64,000 nucleotides of DNA, taken from contig NZ_CP015579.1 of the NCBI RefSeq assembly GCF_002163585.1, positions 3,038,001 to 3,102,000 on the forward strand. Reading direction: 5' to 3'. Shown here in pieces: positions 49,764 through 58,898 of the stretch (position 1 is its first letter; every line of letters begins with the position of its first letter). Under the pieces are notes generated by a model. That model ran no database searches. It saw nothing but the letters and a program-made list of their open reading frames with translations, and had not been told where the DNA came from. The position numbers and the translations under genes are program-made. The DNA comes from Tatumella citrea. Lineage in GTDB: Bacteria; Pseudomonadota; Gammaproteobacteria; Enterobacterales; Enterobacteriaceae.

Positions 49764-50520
49764 GAAGAAAAAACCTGCAAAATTAATCGCTGAGCCAGAT
49801 CAAAGGCGATTGTTGGTCAATCTTGAACGCCGTCTGATGATTAAATCCGGGCTGACGCTTGGGGCTGTTTCTATGTTGACTGGCTGTAACATGCAGGACG
49901 GCGATGACGTTGATAAAGTCTTGTGGGCGATGTCGCGCTGGAATGACAGAGTACAGAGCTGGTTATTCAGTGGTCAGAAGATGGCCCAAACTTATCGTCC
50001 TGATCAACTGACCAAACCTTTTCGCTTTAATGCTTATTACCCCGAATACAATGTCCCTGATATTGATATCCCTAACTACCGGCTGGAAGTTTCAGGAAAA
50101 GTCCGTCACACCACGCCCTGGACTCTGGAGCAACTCAGGGGCCTTCCGCAAAACAGCCAGATAACACGGCTTATCTGTATAGAAGGATGGAGTTGTATCG
50201 GCCAATGGGCGGGTATTCCGCTGAAGACTTTTTTAGAACATATCGGTGCCTATTTGACCTGCAAATATGTCGGATTCAAATGTGATGACCGCTATTACAC
50301 CAGTATCGATATGGCGACCGCCCTGCATCCACAAACCATTCTGGCCCTTGATTTTGATGGACAGGCATTGCCTCCGGATTTCGGCTATCCGCTACGACTG
50401 AGGGTTCCTACAAAACTCGGTTTTAAAAATGCCAAACATATTGCGGCTATTTTTGTGACTGATAATTACCCGGGTGGCTACTGGGAAGATCAGGGCTATA
50501 ACTGGTTTAGCGGTGTCTGA
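49756..50520 (+). CDS. Molybdopterin-dependent oxidoreductase (sulfite oxidase family), probable Tat lipoprotein
   Basis: A 254-residue protein of the sulfite oxidase/MsrP molybdopterin family. The N-terminus has RRLMIKSGLTLGAVSMLTGC: a twin-arginine followed by a hydrophobic core and a lipobox-like LTGC, suggesting Tat export and lipid anchoring. The Mo-pocket region ITRLICIEGWSCIGQWAGIP includes the expected Mo-ligand Cys (in LICIEGW). C-terminal LRVPTKLGFKNAKHIAAI and WEDQGYNWF fit the family. The ATG at 49756 overlaps the cytochrome stop. The substrate is unknown. Confidence 0.86.
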   Translation: MTEKKKPAKLIAEPDQRRLLVNLERRLMIKSGLTLGAVSMLTGCNMQDGDDVDKVLWAMSRWNDRVQSWLFSGQKMAQTYRPDQLTKPFRFNAYYPEYNVPDIDIPNYRLEVSGKVRHTTPWTLEQLRGLPQNSQITRLICIEGWSCIGQWAGIPLKTFLEHIGAYLTCKYVGFKCDDRYYTSIDMATALHPQTILALDFDGQALPPDFGYPLRLRVPTKLGFKNAKHIAAIFVTDNYPGGYWEDQGYNWFSGV

Positions 50521-50555
50521 TTTTTCGCCTGATAAATGAATTTAGGAGAGTAAAG

Positions 50556-51449
50556 ATGGTTTCCCGACAACAAAAAACTGCCCTCATCGGGCCAGGTGCA
50601 ATTGGTACAACAATTGCTGCTGCATTGTTTGAAAAAGGCCACCACCTGCAGATATTTGGTCGTACCGCCCACCCTCACCTTGAATTACGTCATGATGATG
50701 GAAGTATCATTGTGCCTGGTCCGGTAAAGACGGATCCATCGGAAGCTGAAGGTCCGTTTGATATTATCTTTGTCGCCGTTAAGCAGACACAGACAGAAGC
50801 TATCACTCCCTGGCTTAAAAAAATGTGCGGACCAGAGACTGTTGTCTGTGTACTGCAAAACGGAGTTGAGCAAAAAGAGCAATTCGCCCCCCTTACCGGG
50901 CAGGCGACAGTATTACCTTCCGTCGTCTGGTTTCCGGCCCAACGGGAATCCGATACGCTGGTCTGGTTGCGGGATAATGCACGGCTCACTCTGCCGGACA
51001 CGCCTCAGGCCCGTCAGGTACAAGTTCTATTGCAGGATACCCGTTGTGCTGTCGATCTTTCCGATGATTTTGTCTCTGTAGCATGGCGAAAACTGCTGCA
51101 AAATGCGGTTGCCGGACTGATGGTATTAAGCCTGCGTCGTGCCGGAATGTTCAGACGTGACGATATCATCGCCCTGGCTGAGCGTTATATTGAAGAGGGA
51201 CTGAAAGTTGCCCGGGCAGAAGGTGCCACTCTTGCTGACACAGTTTCTCAGGATATTATCAACAGATTTCGTCTGGCACCGACCGATCTGGGAACATCTA
51301 TTCTTGCCGATCGCCAGGCAGGTCATCCTCTGGAATGGGATTGCCGTAACGGGGTTATTCAGCGCCGTGGTAAACAGCACGGAATTCCGACCCCAGTCAG
51401 TGACGTCGTCGTACCGTTACTCGCCGCTGCCGGTGAAGGACCGGGCTGA
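50556..51449 (+). CDS. 2-dehydropantoate 2-reductase-like (PanE/ApbA family) oxidoreductase
   Basis: A 297-residue NAD(P)H-dependent reductase. The Rossmann loop is TALIGPGAIGTTIAAALFEKG with the family GxGxxG; the catalytic Lys is likely the one in VAVKQTQT or AWRKLLQNAV, and VLQNGVEQ is the ketopantoate-family motif. It is not at the E. coli panE locus and may act on another keto acid. AGGAG lies about 7 nt before the ATG. It is 35 bp after the molybdoenzyme gene and could share its transcript. Confidence 0.83.
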   Translation: MVSRQQKTALIGPGAIGTTIAAALFEKGHHLQIFGRTAHPHLELRHDDGSIIVPGPVKTDPSEAEGPFDIIFVAVKQTQTEAITPWLKKMCGPETVVCVLQNGVEQKEQFAPLTGQATVLPSVVWFPAQRESDTLVWLRDNARLTLPDTPQARQVQVLLQDTRCAVDLSDDFVSVAWRKLLQNAVAGLMVLSLRRAGMFRRDDIIALAERYIEEGLKVARAEGATLADTVSQDIINRFRLAPTDLGTSILADRQAGHPLEWDCRNGVIQRRGKQHGIPTPVSDVVVPLLAAAGEGPG

Positions 51450-51475
51450 GTTGAGGCAATAGTTAAAGCCCCCCG

Positions 51476-51512
51476 CTGTCCCTCATCCGTGTCATTGTGC
51501 AATGCGGGACAG
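51476..51512. repeat. Nested inverted repeat between convergent genes
   Basis: CTGTCCC (51476-51482) pairs with GGGACAG (51506-51512), with an inner CATTG/CAATG stem. It may end the plus-strand transcript, but no T-run follows. Confidence 0.5.
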
Positions 51513-51548
51513 TCTCAGTAATGGCTGGTTAAGGCTTGCGGAAATCGC

Positions 51549-52475
51549 TTAATAGCCCCGAACCGTATCTAACTGCCCGGATACCGGTAGCCCGGCTTCT
51601 AATGCCACAATTTTCTGCGCGATTTGCCCGACGGAATTTTCAATCAGCGTCGCTGCGGCAATGTGTGGAGTAACCACGACTTTAGGATGCTGCCAGAACG
51701 GATGCTCTGCCGGTAGTGGCTCCTGCTGAAAAACATCCAGAGTTGCTCCTGCAATCTTCCCGTTATCCAGAGCGGCAAGCAGATCATCTTCCTGCAGATG
51801 CCCTCCTCTGCCAACATTGATAATGTAAGAACCCTGCGGCATGTGAGAGAAATTTTTGGCGCACAAAATCCCCCGGGTGGCCGGAGTTAATGGCAATAAA
51901 CAAACCACCATTCGGCTGGCTACCAGAAAATCCTCAAGCTGCTCATCTCCGACATAACAGGTAACACCTTGTTGTGTCTGCCCGGTTCTGGTCCAGGCAT
52001 TGACCCGAAACCCGAGATGGCACAGGCTATGCGCCACTGCCTTGCCCATAATGCCAAACCCCAGGATTCCTACCGGGAAATCATCTTTCCTGCGTGGTGC
52101 CAGGCTTTTCCAGACCTGTGTTACTGCCTGGCGGGCATAGCTGTCCATCTCACGGAAATGATGTAATACCGCCTGGCAGACATAATCGCTCATCTGCTCA
52201 GCCATACCGGCATCTTCAAGACGGAAAACAGGAACATTACCGGACAAATTAATATGACGGAAAGCATCAACTCCGGCACCGGCATTAAATACCGCTTTCA
52301 GTCCGGGTTGCTGTTCAAAAAGTTCTGCTGAAGGCTGCCAGACAATAGCAAAATCTGCCGCCGCCATCCCTCGTTCCCAGACATTCACCGTTGCCCCGGG
52401 CAGAGCCTGTTGCAGATGTTCCGCCCAAAGGCGGGCTAATTCAGTATCATCACCAAACTGGCAAATTATCTTCAT
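51549..52475 (-). CDS. ghrA: Glyoxylate/hydroxypyruvate reductase A-like protein
   Basis: D-2-hydroxyacid dehydrogenase of 308 residues (E. coli GhrA 312). The NAD(P) loop is VGILGFGIMGKAV; the catalytic Arg is in INVGRGGHLQEDDLLAALD, the Glu in DVFQQEPLPAEHPFW and the His in VVTPHIAAAT. Other shared parts are LKAVFNAGAGVDA and the C-terminal QLDTVRGY. It reduces glyoxylate or hydroxypyruvate by family; exact substrate is inferred. Confidence 0.86.
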   Translation of the reverse strand: MKIICQFGDDTELARLWAEHLQQALPGATVNVWERGMAAADFAIVWQPSAELFEQQPGLKAVFNAGAGVDAFRHINLSGNVPVFRLEDAGMAEQMSDYVCQAVLHHFREMDSYARQAVTQVWKSLAPRRKDDFPVGILGFGIMGKAVAHSLCHLGFRVNAWTRTGQTQQGVTCYVGDEQLEDFLVASRMVVCLLPLTPATRGILCAKNFSHMPQGSYIINVGRGGHLQEDDLLAALDNGKIAGATLDVFQQEPLPAEHPFWQHPKVVVTPHIAAATLIENSVGQIAQKIVALEAGLPVSGQLDTVRGY

Positions 52476-52672
52476 TGCAGAAAATCTCTATACAGGCCAA
52501 AGAGGCGCCATCTCTGTTTAGTACAACCGGATATGTCACCTAAATTCAGCGCTACACCTTAGGATAATTACCGGATAAAAGCACCTGATTTATGGGCAAA
52601 TAGCGGCTCATTTATGCCCCAGTAATGAAGAATGATTTTGGCTGCCAGAAGTTGCGTGATAGTAGAAATTGC

Positions 52673-53503
52673 TCAACGATCGTAGCTTAAATGAAAATGT
52701 TTACCCTGTTTTCGGATCATCCCAAATCCGGCATCGGCGAAATGCATACCTGCCACTGACAACTGCTCCGCACTCACCTGTTCCAGTAACCGTAACCGGG
52801 TGTCAGCAGCCAGCTGTGGATCCTGATCAAATGCAATACTTACTCCGGGGTGGCTAATCTGGATTTCCGGGAAGTGAACAATATCGCCCCAAATCAGTAA
52901 TCCCTGGTCACCAGAATTCAGTGAATAGCCACAATGGCCCGCCGTATGTCCCGGCAGATGTAATGCCGTAATTCCGGGCAACACTTCCCCTGCGTTAAAC
53001 GTACGTATATTTGGCCGGTATAACTCAAAAATATTACGGGCAAACAGGAAATTACCACGGGCACGTTCTGCTGCACGACTCAGGCAGGCATCGTCCTGCC
53101 AGAAATCAATTTCCTGCTGATGAACCACCAACTCTGCCTGCGGAAACAGCGCTTGTCCTGCTTCATCAGTCAGACCACCGATATGGTCAGGGTGTGCATG
53201 AGTAAGAAGGATACAGTCAATGTCAGAAGGCAAAACCCCCGCACCCGCCAGGCTGGCTGTCATCTTTCCTCCCCACTGTTTAAACCCACCAGCACCGGCG
53301 TCTATCAGCACGGTCCGCCCGTGGCCACGCACCAGATAACTGTTAATGTGTACTGAAGAAGGATCGGTAATTCCTGCCTGGAGCTGTAAATCGACCGCCT
53401 GTTCAGGAGTAATGCCGGAAAGGAGCTCCGGACTAATAGAGAGGAATCCATCACTGAGAGCGGTTATCGTGAATTCACCTACCTGTTTTACCACTGATTC
53501 CAT
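52673..53503 (-). CDS. Metallo-beta-lactamase-fold hydrolase
   Basis: A 276-residue MBL-fold protein with the metal motif LLTHAHPDHIGG, a second His in HLPGHTAGHCGYSL and Asp in IWGDIVHFPEI. It resembles MBL proteins acting on lactones or thioesters, but no substrate can be named. The start 53503 has AAGGT 8 nt upstream; the frame from 53518 starts at a TTG overlapping that site. No signal peptide, so cytoplasmic. Confidence 0.85.
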   Translation of the reverse strand: MESVVKQVGEFTITALSDGFLSISPELLSGITPEQAVDLQLQAGITDPSSVHINSYLVRGHGRTVLIDAGAGGFKQWGGKMTASLAGAGVLPSDIDCILLTHAHPDHIGGLTDEAGQALFPQAELVVHQQEIDFWQDDACLSRAAERARGNFLFARNIFELYRPNIRTFNAGEVLPGITALHLPGHTAGHCGYSLNSGDQGLLIWGDIVHFPEIQISHPGVSIAFDQDPQLAADTRLRLLEQVSAEQLSVAGMHFADAGFGMIRKQGKHFHLSYDR

Positions 53504-53701
53504 CGTTATGACCTTCAATACAGATGTTGAGTTTTACGCGATCACCGGATGAATCTGAACACATCAGGCGATTCAGTCTGGTATCACTGCTTATGGCAAA
53601 GCCGAAAGTAGTTATCTGCAACAGCACACGCTGAGCCGCTATCAACTGCTCTGCTTATTCTGAGTCTCTGACTGGCTAACCCGGAATAGCCCTGCGTAAT
53701 A

Positions 53702-54232
53702 TCAGGCAGACATGACAAGCGGTGTCAGTTGGTCCGCCATGGGCTGATAACAAAATACTCCCTGAGATAACAGGTCCTGAATATCCGAAATTTCCTCACT
53801 GGCAACGGCTATCCAGCGCTGTGAGGGAAACTGATCCAGGGCGACCGCCTGCAAATACTCCGGAGATATGCCAGCTTTAAGTAGTGGTTCGGGCCCGGAT
53901 TCACTAATCAGCAAAAAGTGATTTTTTCTGACTGCGGGTGCCAGAGAGACTCCGGAGTAAATATTACGTCGCCAGTCAGTGATATGCGGTTGCCAGCGGG
54001 AAAAGTTACCCCCCCCTTTTTGACGATACTCCTCCCCATGCAACACCTCAGTGCTTCCGATAGTGTGAACTGCAAGATATTTCGGGCATCCGCCATCTGT
54101 CGCCCGAAAACGTTGAGAGGTCAAAAAACCACTGACCGAAATTAACGCCGGTAGCTTCTGTTGGCTGTAAAAATCATTCCATTCAGCTTCACTGCCCGGA
54201 TCCGAAAAACCACACTCCACAATATACAGCAT
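53702..54232 (-). CDS. Uncharacterised protein, possible dimeric alpha/beta-barrel fold
   Basis: Not firmly recognised. The 176-residue protein starts MLYIVECGFSDPGSEAEWND, and the pattern WNDFYSQQKLPALISVSGF with KYLAVHTI resembles ferredoxin-like (EthD/NIPSNAP-type) proteins, with a repeat-like second half (ALDQFPSQRWIAVASEE). GGAGGAGT precedes the ATG at 54232. It shares direction with the MBL gene, 198 bp away. No conserved catalytic residues could be named. Confidence 0.65.
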   Translation of the reverse strand: MLYIVECGFSDPGSEAEWNDFYSQQKLPALISVSGFLTSQRFRATDGGCPKYLAVHTIGSTEVLHGEEYRQKGGGNFSRWQPHITDWRRNIYSGVSLAPAVRKNHFLLISESGPEPLLKAGISPEYLQAVALDQFPSQRWIAVASEEISDIQDLLSQGVFCYQPMADQLTPLVMSA

Positions 54233-54383
54233 CACTCCTCCGTCACCGGTGATTCACACCAGCACCATATTGACTTCGGGTCATGGTAATAAACAGAAAT
54301 AGCAGTTTAAAACGATATTTTGGCACGCTTCAGTGATAAAAAATCAACCTGAACGATGTAATCACTATTCTGCATTTGTTCTC

Positions 54384-55256
54384 TTATGGAAGATATTGTG
54401 CCGAATAGAGTGCAGCCTGTTCCGTCAGCCAGCGTATCAATGTGTGGCAATGAGGATCGGCAATTTCATCATTTAACGTGATAACGGCCAGTGTCTGACC
54501 TTTCTGTCTGCCTCCCCATGGAATATGTAACCTTCCGGATGCCAGTTCCGCAGCAACATAAACCTCAGGAACCAGAGCAATACCAAGCCCGGCCAATGCT
54601 GCATCAATCAACATCGAATACAGATCAAATCTGGGTCCTGCCATTGTATTGGAGAGCGGTACCGGGTTGGATTGTGCATAGTCTCGCCACGCATTAGGAG
54701 TATTACGTTTATGCAATAACATCTGCGACGATAAACCATCAGGACGACAAACCGGTATCAGGTATTCATCAAATAAAGGGCGGAGATGGTGCCCCACCCA
54801 GGCAGGATGACTAAAATGCACAGCAGCATCAAAACCACTTCCTGCCAGTGGAAAGGGTTTTGTCCGTTCTGACAGATTCACAATGATATTCGGATACTGT
54901 TGTACAAAATCCGGCAGTCTTGGGATAAGCCAGCGATTGGCAAAGGTCGGGATAACTGCCAGTTCCAGTATTCTGCCATCTTCGGGTTGAGCAACCAGTC
55001 GCAGGCTTTCCTGTTCAAGTCGTCCCAGAATCTCCCTTATCTCTGCGGCATAACGCAGTCCTTGCCCGGATAATTCGACACGGTTTCCACGACGAAGAAA
55101 TAAGGTTGTACCTAACTGAGCTTCCAGCCGGGCAATCTGGCGACTGACAGCACCTTCTGAAATAAACAGTTCTGTTGCTGCCCGTGAAAAACTGCCATGC
55201 CGGGCGCTGGCTTCAAAAGCAATTAATGCCGGGGTCCCCGGAAGAATTCGTTTCAA
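54384..55256 (-). CDS. LysR-type transcriptional regulator, GcvA-like subgroup
   Basis: A 290-residue LTTR: N-terminal HTH (PALIAFEASARHGSFSRAAT; SEGAVSRQIARLEAQLGTTL) and a periplasmic-binding-like effector domain (ILELAVIPTFANRWLIPRLP, VNLSERTKPF, GLGIALVPEVYV). The motif LLHKRNTPNAWRDYA is typical of the GcvA subgroup. It is divergent from the MFS exporter gene 266 bp away, so it probably controls it. Confidence 0.88.
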   Translation of the reverse strand: MKRILPGTPALIAFEASARHGSFSRAATELFISEGAVSRQIARLEAQLGTTLFLRRGNRVELSGQGLRYAAEIREILGRLEQESLRLVAQPEDGRILELAVIPTFANRWLIPRLPDFVQQYPNIIVNLSERTKPFPLAGSGFDAAVHFSHPAWVGHHLRPLFDEYLIPVCRPDGLSSQMLLHKRNTPNAWRDYAQSNPVPLSNTMAGPRFDLYSMLIDAALAGLGIALVPEVYVAAELASGRLHIPWGGRQKGQTLAVITLNDEIADPHCHTLIRWLTEQAALYSAQYLP

Positions 55257-55522
55257 CGGGAGGATCTCCTGATGTTCAGTGGCGACATTCAGAATAACAT
55301 TTGATCAAGCTGGGGTGTTAAAAAGTCGTTTTTCAGACGGTACCAGGATGCATTACAGTCGCCAGACTCTTTTATAAATCGTCTGATATGCATAGGCAGA
55401 TTAATGGCTTATCGGTAAATGATCAGTCTGCCCTCTCAGCCAGTTCATTTCCAGCTTAATACTCAGCAGTTTGCTATTTCCTCAGCCGGACTGAATTATT
55501 CGACAGAAACCTGGTGTTCATC

Positions 55523-56902
55523 ATGAAACAAACAAAATCAGAGAAAATCATTAGCCTGACTATTATCTCGATGGGATTCTTTTTAGTCAGCCTGGATGTA
55601 ACAGTAGTGAATGTTGCATTAAGTCAGTTAAAACAGGATTTAGGGATCAGCATCAGTGGCCTGCAATGGGTGATTGATGCCTACACTCTCTCTTTTGCCA
55701 CCCTGTTATTAAGCGCCGGTAAAGCAGGAGATATTACAGGGCCCAAAAAAATCTTTTGCTGTGGGTTACTGTTATTCAGCGTAGCGTCACTGCTATGTGG
55801 CATTGCCCATTCACTGTCATTTCTGGTCATTGCCAGAATACTTCAGGGAACCGGTGCAGCACTGTTAGTTGCTAATTCACTGTCACTCATACAGGGTATT
55901 TTTAGCCAGCCGCCGGAACGAGCGAAGGCCTTTGGCATCTGGGGAGGCGTTGGGGGAATTGCGATTGCCATGGGCCCGGTGGCTGGAGGAATACTTATTT
56001 CCAGATTTGGCTGGCAGGCTGCATTTTTTCTCAACATCCCTGTCGGAGTTTTATCTCTGGCAATGGCCTTAAAATACCTCCCGGAGATCGCTACGGTTCC
56101 GCGAAAAATCAACCCACTGGCGCAACTGCTGATAGCTGTAGCACTGGCTTCTCTGGCCTGGGCCTTTATCACAGCAGGCTATGACGGTTGGCTCTCTGCA
56201 ACAGTGATTACTTCAGGTTTGTTGTGTATTGCTGCCATAACCGGGTTTATATTTTACGAAATAACATCAGAAATCCCGTTATTGCCTCGCGGGATCTTCC
56301 GGATAAAAAAATTTGCAGCAGCCACCAGTATCGGGCTGATTATTAACTCAGGGTTTTACGGGCAGTTATTTATTATCAGTTTGTATTTCCAGCAAATAAA
56401 ACACTATACCACCCTGCATTCAGGGCTGGCACTGCTGCCACAGGCAATCATCATGGCGGCTACCGCGTTCTGCTGCGGCCGAATCATTGCCAGAACCGGT
56501 CCGGGAATCCCGGTGCTGGCAGGACTGTCGGTTTCATTTATCGGATTGTTATGGCTATCGCTGATACCGACAAACAGTTCGTATATCGGCGTGATGATCC
56601 CAATGCTTCTGACCGGGATGGGAATGTCATTAACCGCTCCGGCCACTGTTGCAGCCTGTATGGCTGAAGCACCTTTAGGCCAGGGAGGAATTACCTCAGG
56701 TATTATTAATACCGCCAGACAAAGTGGCAGTGTGCTCGGTGTGGCAATGGCCGGGAGTTTTATGGGGGATCAAAATTTATCTCTGCACAGTATGCACCTT
56801 GCTTTACTGGCTACCTTACCATTTTATCTTCTGGCATGGTGCCTCGCTCTGCGTTGGCTGTTACCAAAGAGCACGTTTATTCCGCTCCCGGAACCGGAAT
56901 AA
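55523..56902 (+). CDS. MFS drug exporter, DHA2 family (14 segments)
   Basis: A 459-residue proton-driven exporter with about 14 hydrophobic segments. DHA2 motifs: LDVTVVNVALSQLKQDLG with the membrane Asp, LQWVIDAYTLSFATLLLSAGKAGD, the motif A-like RILQGTGAALLVANSLSLI and motif C GPVAGGILISRFGWQAAF. Substrate unknown. The start 55523 (MKQTKSEK) is preferred over GTG 55514. Divergent from the LysR gene. Confidence 0.88.
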   Translation: MKQTKSEKIISLTIISMGFFLVSLDVTVVNVALSQLKQDLGISISGLQWVIDAYTLSFATLLLSAGKAGDITGPKKIFCCGLLLFSVASLLCGIAHSLSFLVIARILQGTGAALLVANSLSLIQGIFSQPPERAKAFGIWGGVGGIAIAMGPVAGGILISRFGWQAAFFLNIPVGVLSLAMALKYLPEIATVPRKINPLAQLLIAVALASLAWAFITAGYDGWLSATVITSGLLCIAAITGFIFYEITSEIPLLPRGIFRIKKFAAATSIGLIINSGFYGQLFIISLYFQQIKHYTTLHSGLALLPQAIIMAATAFCCGRIIARTGPGIPVLAGLSVSFIGLLWLSLIPTNSSYIGVMIPMLLTGMGMSLTAPATVAACMAEAPLGQGGITSGIINTARQSGSVLGVAMAGSFMGDQNLSLHSMHLALLATLPFYLLAWCLALRWLLPKSTFIPLPEPE

Positions 56903-56941
56903 ACGGAGAAAAAGAACTTCCGGAAAGGCAAACTTCTTAAG

Positions 56942-57376
56942 CTAGCCCGCAGCACCCGACAGTCGTTTTATAAAGCGTTTTCTGACTTCACGGAACCCAT
57001 TTTTTTCGTAGAAATAGTGGGCGTTAATCCTTTTTTCGTTGCATGCCAGTTCTATTCTGCTGCATCCAGCCTCAAGGGCATAACGCTCCGTTTCCAGCAG
57101 CAACTGACGACCAATACCGGCACCGCGAGTGGCTTCATCAATCACCAGAGCGGAAATAACACACCATTGGCCTGCATCATGGAAAGGCGTTATAAAGTGG
57201 AAAGCTATAGCCCCGTGAAGGGTACCGGCAGATTCAGCTACCAGCAGGTGGCCATAGCTCCCCACTCCGTTTAATTTTTCCCCGACTTCCTCCCTGGTTA
57301 ACGCATAGCCAAGCTGGCTGAACAGAGCGCACAAACACTTATCGTCGTTCGGATTCGCTGTTCTGATAGTGATCAT
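56942..57376 (-). CDS. GNAT-family N-acetyltransferase
   Basis: A 144-residue acetyltransferase with the acetyl-CoA loop VIDEATRGAGIGRQLLLETE (about residues 77-96) and ELACNEKRINAHYFYEKNGF at the C-terminal motif B. It starts MITIRTANPNDDKCL, typical of GNAT. Substrate unknown. It is convergent with the MFS gene. Confidence 0.88.
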   Translation of the reverse strand: MITIRTANPNDDKCLCALFSQLGYALTREEVGEKLNGVGSYGHLLVAESAGTLHGAIAFHFITPFHDAGQWCVISALVIDEATRGAGIGRQLLLETERYALEAGCSRIELACNEKRINAHYFYEKNGFREVRKRFIKRLSGAAG

Positions 57377-57670
57377 CTGATAATACCTGCAGTGGCAAAG
57401 TGGTGATTAATATTGCCACAACAGATGCAGCAGTAGATATTTTCATCATTGTTTCCCGACAGATTTTTTGTGCACCGGATGGCAGGCTGATTAAGTTATC
57501 GACGGGTCACAACTCATTCTGATTGATGGCTAAATAACCGGTTAGCTATCTCTTTTTATATTAGGTAATGACTTAATCATCGTTATCAGTAAATATTAAT
57601 CAGCCTGGGTGTTATTGCATTCAACAGATGTCCTGCAAATGCTCAGAACATAACCCTGTGAGGATTACGC

Positions 57671-57826
57671 ATGCCCGTCACATTAAAAATTGCCATCCCT
57701 TTATTATGTATAAGCCTGGCATTCTGGCATCTTTCCGTTAAAAAGAATGAGAAGTCATATCGACGGATAGGAGCTCTGATGGCTGTCATATCACTGTCTT
57801 TGATTTGCTGGACTGCATGGAATTAG
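57671..57826 (+). CDS. Small two-span membrane protein (51 residues)
   Basis: ATG at 57671 with TGAGGA 8 nt upstream opens a frame of 51 codons ending in TAG at 57824. The product has two hydrophobic segments (KIAIPLLCISLAFWHL and ALMAVISLSLICWTAW) joined by a charged loop (KKNEKSYRR), with the charged loop probably cytoplasmic. It is not recognised as a known family. The 294-bp spacer to its left holds AT-rich sequence that can serve as its promoter. Confidence 0.6.
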   Translation: MPVTLKIAIPLLCISLAFWHLSVKKNEKSYRRIGALMAVISLSLICWTAWN

Positions 57827-57950
57827 CCTGCAACCTAATCCAGAGTTAGTTGCAGCATACAGTCACAAATTAACCAGTAAATCCTCCCTGAGTTTATCGG
57901 GTTGCTGTTCAGCAAACACCACTTATCATTACTGGTAGTTACCGGAATGA

Positions 57951-58727
57951 TCAGAGATTGCGACCAGCCATTACACCGCCGTCAACATCCCAGATAGCTC
58001 CCGTCACCCAGCCTGATTTTTCTGACAGCAGGAAGACTATTGTTTCTGCAATGTCCGGGGCAGTACCAGTACGCCCAAGGGGATGAAAACTGTTGAAGCT
58101 GTCCATCACCTGCTGAACATCCTCTTTGGTGATAAAACCTTCATATACCGGGGTGTGCACCACTGCCGGAGAAACTGCATTAACCCGGATTCCTTTTCCT
58201 GCCAGTTCAATCGCCAGATTTCGGGTGAATGCATGCAGCCCGGCTTTCGCCATTGAATAGGCTGATGAAGGCGTGGCTCCTATCGCCTGCTGTGCCCACA
58301 TCGAACCAATATTCACAATCGCCCCTTCCCTGCTCGCCTCAATCATATTGCGCACGACATCCCGGGTGATAAAGAAAATAGCGCGATTAAGATTCATATA
58401 AATATCGTAATCCGCAAAATCATGATCGATAAAAGGTTTAGGGAAAAAGACTCCTGCTGCATTGACCAGCAGGCTGATATCTTTATGTTCTGTATTCACC
58501 GCCTGCTGAACCTGTTTCATCCCTTGTTCAGTCAGCAGATCGGCAACAATTAATGATACCGGCCCGAGTTCGGCAAGCTCAGTGCGCGCCTGTTCCGCTT
58601 TGTGCTGGCGATTCCCCACCAGCACCACGCTTCCACCTTGTTTTAAAATCTGCCTTGCCGTGGCTAAGCCCATTCCACTGGTTCCACCGACAACTAATAA
58701 TTTTTTTCCGGAAAAACAGCTGTTCAT
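57951..58727 (-). CDS. Short-chain dehydrogenase/reductase
   Basis: A 258-residue classical SDR: cofactor loop [13 protein letters not shown] (TGxxxGxG type), NAAG motif LLVNAAGVF, catalytic Ser in IVNIGSMWA and YSMAK for the Tyr-Lys pair, with C-terminal [14 protein letters not shown]. The start 58727 has GGAG 6 nt upstream; the longer frame from 58739 overlaps that site. Divergent from a LysR gene. Substrate unknown. Confidence 0.88.
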   Translation of the reverse strand: MNSCFSGKKLLVVGGTSGMGLATARQILKQGGSVVLVGNRQHKAEQARTELAELGPVSLIVADLLTEQGMKQVQQAVNTEHKDISLLVNAAGVFFPKPFIDHDFADYDIYMNLNRAIFFITRDVVRNMIEASREGAIVNIGSMWAQQAIGATPSSAYSMAKAGLHAFTRNLAIELAGKGIRVNAVSPAVVHTPVYEGFITKEDVQQVMDSFNSFHPLGRTGTAPDIAETIVFLLSEKSGWVTGAIWDVDGGVMAGRNL

Positions 58728-58898
58728 TGCAAGCTCCATATCAGGTTCAACACTTTCAAATAAGCAGTACTCTGCTGGTTACGAATGGCAGAGTGACAGA
58801 CCTGTCCGGTTTTAACGAATCATAAGAATTCACTGTGCGACGAAGAAAATCTTTCCCGGTTGTTTATACTGTGGCTGATATTCATAAAAGGAGACATC

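Noticed and set aside
53519..53701. Possible gene remnant between the MBL and the unknown gene
   Set aside because: Only very short frames; nothing resembles a known protein.
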